The notes beneath the pieces were generated by a model. The model was not told the origin of the DNA and did no database searches. It saw nothing but the letters and a program-made list of their open reading frames with translations. This document shows positions 57,401 to 64,000 of a stretch of DNA of 64,000 bases, piece after piece. Origin of the DNA: Pharus latifolius. Taxonomy: Eukaryota > Streptophyta > Magnoliopsida > Poales > Poaceae. The DNA lies in NCBI GenBank assembly GCA_019359835.1, contig CM033322.1:27602468-27666467 (forward strand). Direction: 5' to 3'. The translations under genes and the position numbers were made by a program. Within the stretch, counting starts at the first letter, position 1, and each line of letters begins with the position of its first letter.

Positions 57401-57775
57401 TAACATTTCATCTAAATTGTCATCATCTACATGGACTTCCGAATGAACATTACCAATGTTCTGATCATGATCATCATTACTGCAATCCACTTCCGGGTGC
57501 TGCTGAGTGGTAGCGGTGCTCGTTTCCTCAAGATCTTCACCATGCCATATCCAACGGGTATAGCATGCGTTAAAACCACGACGAATCAAATGACTCCTAA
57601 TCTGATCAGAGTTGCCGAACCTTTTTAAGTTCATACAATCTATACAAGGACAATGCATATCTTTCTCTCCCTTCTTCGCCTTTTCTTGCTCAGCAAATTT
57701 AATAAACCCATTCACACCCTCCAAATACTCAACAGTAGTACGTTTTATTCCATACATCCAATATTCTCGGTCCAT
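54423..57775 (-). pseudogene. CACTA-2 TNP2 transposase (Transposase_21), two nonsense codons
   Basis: Well preserved TNP2, about 1,085 codons over two exons. It starts M-D-R-E-Y-W-M-Y-G (57773..57775), with C-P-C-I-D-C, an acidic tract, LADMLPEGNELPRPVYQAK, C-P-R-C-G-A-S-R-Y-K-H, RHPADSIQWRNI, LSTDGMNPHGNMSSRHSTW with the presumed catalytic Asp intact, NDIDVFLSPLVEDL, C-P-I-C, HCIDVMHVEKNVCDSLIG, then a 98-bp intron (55599..55696, GTACGT...TTGCAG), then CQLEMYFPPSFFDVMVYL, RYMYPFERFMGILKGYV, TWQGYDINGYSFY and an end at G-L-W-V-D-N-H-S. Only TAA codons at 57131..57133 (after C-P-L-G-M) and 56138..56140 (after Y-W-E-H-L) break it. CACTA-1 has GAA or GAG at both positions. TNP2 cuts and pastes CACTA ends. 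Confidence 0.85.
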
Positions 57776-58260
57776 CTACAATTATTTCACAAAATTGACA
57801 AATTCAAATAAATAATTAATGACTCAGGGCGTGCATATATGCATGAAACATAATTAGCTAGGCCATATGTGTGTACATGAGCTGCTTAATTACATTAAAT
57901 GGATTTGTATATATGAAACCCTAATTAACTTGATGCATGCATTAATTGGAAGAGCCAGCTAGCTAGCTGCTTAAATTTAGCAAGCTATAGCTAGCTAGCC
58001 AACCTAGCCTTCTAGCTAGTTTGGAGATACATGTATCTAGTTTAATGAATTGCAAGTAGAGAGAGAGAGAGGGAGAGTGCATGTGAAAGAGTGATCGAGA
58101 GAGAGAGAGAGAGGTGATGAGAAGATGACAATACCGAGGGGGATGGAAATATGATCAACCTCTCAGCTAGCTTCTCCAGATCACTCTAGCTTGGAGTCGT
58201 GCGCGGCTGAAATGATTCCAACATGCAGAGCGCAGAGCAGGGGTCAACCTAATTAAGTTG
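57776..58260. other. CACTA-2 TNP2 upstream region
   Basis: Promoter or leader side of TNP2. Contains TAGCTAGC-rich tracts (57955..58015) and GAGAGAGA runs (58060..58110). No ORF. Confidence 0.45.
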
Positions 58261-58855
58261 TCCAATTTTACTATCGGTTCAAAAACACAAACCGATAGTA
58301 AAATAAGGTCCCCACTGTCATAACCATTAGTTTATTTGAAGTCATTTTACTATTGGTTTGTTTTATATAACCGATAGTACTATTTAATATATTGTATCGG
58401 TTAGTACAGGAAGAACCGATAGTAAAAAGTAAGTAATTTCACTATCAGTTCCGCGAGAAAAACCGATAGTACTATATAATATATTATATCGGTTGATACA
58501 GTAAGAACCGATAGTATAAAGTGAGTAAATTTACTATCTGTTATGAACGAAAAACCGATAGTACTGTTTTAATATATTATATCGGTGGGTACAGTAATAA
58601 CTGATAGTATAAAGTGCGCAATTTTACTATCAGTTAAAAATGGAAAACCGATAGTACTATTTAATATATTATATCGGTTTGTACAGTAATGACCTATAGT
58701 AAAAAGTATTTGCATTGCACTAACGTTAGACTAGTGTGTAACCGATAGTAAAATGCCTCTTTTCCGCCCCTGTCGTCCTATTCTATCGGATTTTTCCCAG
58801 ATTGCTTATAACCGTTAGAAAATATGGGTTAGTGGAATGCACTTATGTAGTAGTG
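58261..58855. repeat. CACTA-2 right subterminal array and terminus
   Basis: About 16 CTATCGGTT/AACCGATAG units with some variants, ending GCACTTATGTAGTAGTG. Confidence 0.85.
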
Positions 58856-58919
58856 ACTCCGGCAGGTGTGCTCATTAAGCACTTAAAACAGCCCTTAATC
58901 ATAGAGGCACCAGAGGTGA
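58856..58919 (+). pseudogene. Gypsy polyprotein linker between RNase H and integrase
   Basis: Reads T-P-A-G-V-L-I-K-H-L-K-Q-P-L-I-I-E-A-P-E-V, a typical post-RNase-H linker. It joins 47922 on the left (across CACTA-2) and 62375 on the right (across the solo LTR). Confidence 0.8.
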
Positions 58920-60888
58920 TGCGGCGACCTGGCATACCACCCACGTGGTAGCATGTCCGATCTTTGAACATTTCTCGAATAAAGTCATATTATCCGATGA
59001 ATGTTCGTTATAGAGTAGCGAAACAGAAATATGGCTTAATTAAACATGGCTTAACATAACAAAGAGTTTAGTTACATATACAAGTATAAATATATTTATT
59101 ACAGCAAAAGGAGATAGTTTAGGTGTGATTATGGTGGTCAGTCTTTATTGCGGGTGTTGAAGTAGGTTGGATCGAACTCGCAGTTGTCCTCTCCTGGATA
59201 AACTTCTTCTGTGTACCGGTCGGCATTGCATCATCCAAGGAGTACTCAAAGTCTAACAAGTAAATACAATAGCAAGGATGAGTGCCGAGGCACTCAGCAA
59301 GCAATTATAGTACCTTAACTAGTCAAAGGAATATTATAGTACCTTAGCAAGGATGAGTTTTCTATCAAAAATTCATTTGTGATTATAAGGAGTGAGACCA
59401 CCTGTAGGCCTCATTTCCTGCTGCGACGCAACTTCCAACCTGGAAGTAAGGAGTGAATATCCACGTTTTACTCTGTAGAGGGGTATCACTTTACCCATAG
59501 AATCTCTTGATTTTCATGTCGGTGTTCGTCAACAGTACCCCGCATTTCTGATAATGTGTGACATCATCAAGAGAACAAAGTCTTTTTCAAACCCTTTCAC
59601 TAGTTCCCTCCACTGGTATGGTACCACCATACCTTGTAGTCGGACGCATCCGCTACAACCACCAGTTGAGCCTATAGCTCCAAGCCCACCTTGGGTCATT
59701 CTTTCATTATAATACATATACATATACGCTTCTATTGTGGAGGTATAATAGCTTCTGGATAAGATACTTGACTAGGCCCGTCCCATACCAGGTCTGTGGT
59801 TGATACGGGTATTACGGCACTGGGTAGAAATGACAGTTGGTTATGTCCTTAACTTTATAAACATACTTTAATACAAGATTCGAGCCCTCCTTCAACTCTC
59901 CTCAAGATTTACTCATTTCCATTCATAACCCTATCACCAAGATATTCAATTTCTATCCACAATACTTTCATCAAGACCAATTTTTATTTCCTAAAATATT
60001 CTTTTGATGCAAGATGGTAAAACTACTTAGATTATTAGATAGAGGATAACAAAATAAAATCAATCAAACATGATCAATATGGTCAAGGATAAAAACTTGC
60101 CTAGAGTAGCAAATTCAAAATCCAGAATATGAACGTTGCCCTAGGATTCCTCGCTCAGCTCCGCGCCTAGAATTAAAATAATTGCGTACATAAATCTCTA
60201 GAAGAACATTGGGGATCACTATACAGAGATGCAGCGTCTAGGTGCTAATCGCTCGCGCCTCTATTGTAATGATCACTCTTCCAGAAAAAAAAGAAATCGA
60301 ATTTAGTTTAATTGAACTGCATAATGGAATTGCATAAACATTTTGAGTTTGGTAGCTCCCAAAAGAATAATATTATTGGCATTTGTTTTATAAAATTTAA
60401 AATAATTAAGTCAAGATATTGATTTAGTGCTGAGGCTATTTAAGTTGATAAACTAATTTATTGGCTATTTGAAATAAAAGTAATTCATATCATTGAAAAT
60501 CTTTTGTTTGGATAGAAGATAATATGAAAGAAATGAAAATAATTTAAATTGATTTATTAAAGAGTGAAAATATATTTGTGTGCATATACACATAACTTGT
60601 TTGATTAAATTCTTATTAAACTAGGTATAAGTTAAGAAATTGCAAATGTTAATTAGTAAAAAATATTTAGTTAGTTAAATTCCTGTATTAAACAAATTCT
60701 AATTAGACATTAAAGAATGGTTAATTAAGCTTTAATTAGAATTTAAAATAGAAATTAAAATTAGAAAAAGAAAGAAATTAAGAAAATTTTGGTTGGGCCT
60801 GAACCGGCCCAACTTCCCTCAGCTCAGGTTGGGCCGGCCTAGGCCCAACCTCTCTCCCTCTCTCTCACACGCATGCATGCACACACAC

Positions 60889-60925
<37 letters not shown>

Positions 60926-62369
60926 CACACCACACAACACACACCACGCACATTGCTGCCTAAAACCCTAATCTCCTTGGTCGTCGCCTTCATCTCCGGC
61001 GTCGGTCGCCGTGGCTCCTCCGGCAAACTTTTTCCCATCCCGAGCTCATGCACCGTCCTTCTTCCCACGCGCCCGATTGAAATTGTAGCCGAAGCCCTAA
61101 CCCTGACTCCCCCAACTCTGCCACCGCTAATCCTCGCTGGCGGCTCGCGATCTCAACGGCGTTAGCGTCGCGGCTGGCTGAAGCCCGGCCACGCCGCCTC
61201 GCATCCTCTCTTGCGGCCTTGAGGCGTAGCCACACTGGTAGTGTGCCACGAGTGTGGACGCAGTGTCGGCCGGCTCGCCGGCTGCCTGGTCCTCGTCGCT
61301 TGCGCCTCAGGTAAGCCTTCTAACCTCTAGTGTGGCTTCGGCGCCAAGTTTGGGTCTTGGTTGCTCTGTTCTAGTGTTACTATCTGTGTGATCCTGTAGT
61401 GTGATGGTGTTGATGGGTGTAAATACATCATGTGATAGCAATGATCTGCAGTTTCCAGGTGGTTTGGGGTGGTTCTAGTGCAATTGCTATTGCTTGCTGT
61501 TCAATCTCTAACTAAACAATTAAGAGCTAAATAAGTTACAAAACTCAGTAATTAGGATATGTTAAAAACTTGAGGTTGGGTTCAGTTATAACCTAGCTGT
61601 TGGTCTTGGACTCCTTCTCCTAGCTCCTGGTTTACTCTTGCTGTTACTCCTGTGAATCACAAAGTAACATAGATGAATAGGTGTTTGAACTGGCTTGCTA
61701 TTTCTCCTCTATTCTAAAGACTTACTGGCTTTACCTTAGTTCTTACTGTCTGAGTTGCTGTGCGTGTGATTGAGTGGTAAAACAAATTTATCCTATGCAC
61801 TAAGCATGCGACCGACTTACTGTGGGTTGAGGTGGCTGTGGTTACTGTTTCGGCAAACAGGTGGCGTGCCCTAAGCTGGATTGGTGTAATTTGGACTGAT
61901 TTGCAAAATCAGTGAACTTGAGGGGGTTTATGCAAGATTTACAATGTGGCTGTAATATGGAAAAGTCCCAAGGGCTAAAGTGCAAAACTGAGGACTATTT
62001 GGGCCTCTAGGCCCAAGGCTTGGTGCTGGGCTGATTTCTAAAAGAAAGTTTTTTTTCTCTCTCCTCTTAATTTTGTTTTATGCCTCTTGAGGTTCGGAAC
62101 TATCTCAGAAACGATCGAAAACAACCCGAAATGACTCGAATTTGAATGTTGGATGATGACAAGCAAATACAGGGGTGAGCAGTGGCACTCTCTCAGGCTG
62201 AGAGGTGGCTGCAAGGAACTTCTGACAAATACTACACAGTCTGACAACAATCTTTTCCAAAACAAAAATCTAGCACTTAGACTTAGGTCTCAGCTTTGTC
62301 AGCATCGTGACTTCTGTGTTGGCCAGCCACGTGGCCTCTGACTAGCCAACCAGCTTCGTGGTCCTCACA
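58920..62369 (+). mobile_element. Probable 3.45-kb solo LTR
   Basis: Begins TGCGGCGACC, ends GGTCCTCACA, with GGTGA on both sides (58915..58919 and 62370..62374). Removing it and one GGTGA joins E-A-P-E-V to M-T-N-I-T-T-L-K-H-E-V-D-W in frame. No retroelement protein domain and no internal pair of direct repeats were seen, so a solo LTR is the simplest reading. Content fits an LTR: a poly-CA run (60874..60920) followed by a GC-rich leader-like stretch (60960..61310) ending in CAG|GTAAGC, a splice donor. The length suggests a Del/Tekay-type or similar gypsy family; that assignment and the plus orientation are tentative. Confidence 0.75.
60874..60955. repeat. CA microsatellite
   Basis: A (CA)n tract with interruptions, just upstream of the GC-rich leader-like part of the solo LTR. 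Confidence 0.85.
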
Positions 62370-62374
62370 GGTGA

Positions 62375-63306
62375 TGACTAACATCACCACCCTCAAGCAT
62401 GAAGTGGATTGGATCCAACCATTGAGGATTTATCTTGCACATGGGACCTTGCCTGAGGATGAAAGTGAAAATGATTGATTAGTTAGAAAAGGACGAATGT
62501 GTAGATTTGTCGAAGGAACCTTGTACAGAAAAGGCGCTCAAGGAGTACTTATGTGTTGTATACCTCGAGAAGATGGACAAACCCTTCTCAGAGAAATTTG
62601 TGGAAGCATGTGTAGTGCACATGCATCCTATAGGACGTTGATATGCAAAGCTTTTCGACAGGGTTATTATTGGCCTTCGGCACTCAATGATGCCATGAAA
62701 TTGGTCAAAATATGCCCACAGTGTCAATTTCATGCTCGGCAAGTTCATCAGCCAGCATATGCGTTACAAACTATTCCCTTAACTTGGCCATTCGCCGTAT
62801 GGGGAATAGATATTGTGGGCCCTATGCCTCAAGCAGTCAATAAATATAAGTTTTTATTCGTAGCCATTGATATGTTTACTAAATGGATTGAGGCAGAACC
62901 AGTCCGCAACATTATCGCTGCTACGCTGAAGAAATTCTTTCATAAGAACATAGTAACACGATTTGGTGTTCCAAGTCGTCTCATTACCGATAATGGATCT
63001 CAATTTGTTAGTGGTCTTTTCAAGACTATTGTGACAATATTGGAACCAAAATTTGTTTTGCATCCGTTGCTCATCCGCAAAGCAATAGTGCAGTAGAACG
63101 TGCAAATGGGCAGATTATACAAGGGGTTAAGAAATGTGTTTTCGACCATCTTAAATTATGCTCAGGAGTTTGGGTAGAAGAGCTCTACTCTGTTCTATGG
63201 GCACTTTGCACTACATCCAGTAGGGCTACAGGCGAAACGCCTTTCCAACTGGTTTACGGTGCAAAAGCCATGTTGCCAATTGAAATCCAAATTGGATTTG
63301 TGTAGA
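62375..63306 (+). pseudogene. Integrase of gypsy element
   Basis: The N-terminal zinc-binding region is partly kept (AFRQGYYWPSALNDAMKLVK, then C-P-Q-C at 62718). The catalytic core has W-G-I-D-I-V-G-P near 62802 and I-T-D-N-G-S-Q-F near 62985. After a one-base frame change near 63040 the third acidic residue follows in H-P-Q-S-N-S-A-V-E-R-A-N-G. C-terminal blocks E-E-L-Y-S-V-L-W-A and G-E-T-P-F-Q-L-V-Y-G-A are in the second frame. TGA at 62475 and TAG at 63303 also break it. The core would insert element DNA into the genome; here it is dead. CACTA-3 cuts it at 63307. Confidence 0.8.
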
Positions 63307-64000
63307 CACTACTACATAATACATTATCACAGTCGGGTCAAAACAATCATCACAGACGATTCTGAACCGTTAGTGATATTCGAGTCACTGATAATCGAAT
63401 ACTATCACCGACGGTTCTGAACCGTCTGTGATTTTTCCTATCATAGACGGATTTCAGATCAAAACCTTCTGTGATACTCACACTAACACAAACTATTTTA
63501 AGATCAAAACCGTCTGTGATACTAATACTATCCCAGATGGTGTTGATCTTATAACCGTCTGTGATAATTAGAATATCACAGACAGTTTTGATGTCAAAAC
63601 CATCTGGGATAGTGTCCTTATCACAGAAGGTTGTAAGATCCGAATCGTCTGTGATAGTGCCCTTATCACAGACGGTTATAATCTCTGAACCTTCTGTGAT
63701 AGTCTCCTCATCACGGGCGATTTTGAGGTCAAAACACTCTGTGATAGCGTCATTATTAGAGATGGTTATAAACTCAGAACTATCAGTGATACTAAAAACC
63801 ATCTGGGATAGTGTCCTCATCAGAGACAGTTATAAGATCAGAACCGTCTGTGATATTCATACTATCACAGACAGTTCTGAGATTATAACCATCCGTAGTA
63901 GTAAGAGTATCACAGAGGGTGTTGAGCTTATAACCATCTGTGATACTATGTGATACATACATAGATCGATTTATCACACACGGTTAATTTTATCTCAAAA
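63307..64000. mobile_element. CACTA-3, left terminus and subterminal array (continues beyond window)
   Basis: Begins CACTACTACATAATACATTA, followed by ~20 TCACAGACGGTT-type units in both orientations. The first ~120 bases track the left end of CACTA-1 (ATCATCACAGACG, then AGTGATATTCGAGTCACTGAT against AGTAATATTCGAGTCAGTGAT). It therefore belongs to the CACTA-1 family and should have its genes on the minus strand. The open frames here are only readings of the repeats. Confidence 0.8.

Larger units (their letters stand above)
47923..58855 (-). mobile_element. CACTA-2, nearly complete En/Spm-type transposon (10.9 kb)
   Basis: Left end CACTACTACAGAAATGC and right end GCACTTATGTAGTAGTG. By eye 22 of 26 terminal bases match as inverted repeats. 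The 3-bp duplication ACT is exact on both sides (47920..47922 and 58856..58858). Coding runs on the minus strand: TNP2 (54423..57775), then the TNPA/Ulp1-type gene (48868..52165). Arrays of a CTATCGGTT unit occupy both ends and an internal position. It has far fewer lesions than CACTA-1, so it is probably younger or died more recently. Confidence 0.9.
42393..64000 (+). mobile_element. Tat-like Ty3/gypsy LTR retrotransposon, nested and degenerate
   Basis: Domain order on the plus strand: LTR, acidic leader, gag, protease (D-G-G-S-S), reverse transcriptase (Y-V-D-D), RNase H, integrase. The order RT-RNase H-INT defines Ty3/gypsy; the D-G-G-S-S protease and leader style suggest the Tat lineage. 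Three later insertions lie inside: CACTA-2 (47923..58855), a probable solo LTR (58920..62369) and CACTA-3 (from 63307). The native sequence in view totals about 6.5 kb. The element continues past the window end. Confidence 0.8.

Noticed and set aside
60865..61235. Overlapping Arg/Ala-rich and Cys/Val-repeat open frames on both strands
   Set aside because: Explained by a CA microsatellite and a GC-rich leader-like island in a probable solo LTR. No domain and no conserved start.
63350..63953. Open frames of 130 and 156 codons on opposite strands rich in I-T-D and T-V-C-D
   Set aside because: They are translations of the CACTA-3 subterminal repeat units (TCACAGACGGTT in both orientations), not proteins.

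Overview
The window looks like plant nuclear DNA, most likely from a grass. It has long AT-rich intergenic stretches, small genes with TATA boxes, and dense nesting of plant transposon families: CACTA (En/Spm), Ty3/gypsy, L1-clade LINE, PIF/Harbinger and MITEs. There are no operons, rRNA, tRNA or CRISPR features. The species cannot be named from the sequence alone.

Host genes. The only convincing host loci are five related single-exon genes for small secreted peptides, all on the minus strand at about 0.5, 4.3, 7.5, 29.7 and 34.2 kb. The copies at 7477..7668 and 34099..34293 are intact: an N-terminal signal segment, a conserved A-R-P-L-E-G-D block, then a C-terminal Gly/Ser/Pro peptide ending T-H-N. 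The best family guess is PIP/PIPL-like, in the wider IDA/CEP-like group. The other three are broken in different ways. Duplicated flanks show that this was a tandem array later stretched by transposons.

Transposons, left to right. A Tourist-like MITE lies at 5.0 kb. CACTA-1 (8161..20980) carries a decayed TNP2 transposase and a decayed TNPA/Ulp1-type second gene. It has been hit by a 5'-truncated LINE (14347..15655) and by a 2.97-kb gag-protease-only LTR element (15835..18806), both with target-site duplications. It also holds two copies of a piece resembling a gypsy LTR and a spliced coiled-coil ORF of unknown origin. A dead PIF/Harbinger element lies at 22.1..24.8 kb, followed by a LINE tail, LTR remnants (25.2..26.7 kb), a foldback MITE (26975..27349), a Tourist-like MITE (28456..28935) and a deleted CACTA (31135..32558).

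The right third is a nested stack. A CACTA left end with a TNP2 fragment (40567..42392) is split by a Tat-like gypsy element (starts 42393, runs past the window end). That gypsy is in turn split by CACTA-2 (47923..58855, TSD ACT), a probable 3.45-kb solo LTR (58920..62369, TSD GGTGA) and CACTA-3 (starts 63307). Removing CACTA-2 and the solo LTR restores continuous gypsy polyprotein.

The most interesting signals are these. The two full-length CACTA elements carry a third array of their terminal repeat motif just upstream of the second gene; in CACTA-2 this lies beside a 5'UTR intron filled with five ~210-bp tandem repeats, each bearing a hairpin of the same motif. Three LINE tails share a 3' stem-loop with compensatory base changes. 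The secreted-peptide array has decayed by a different route in each dead copy.
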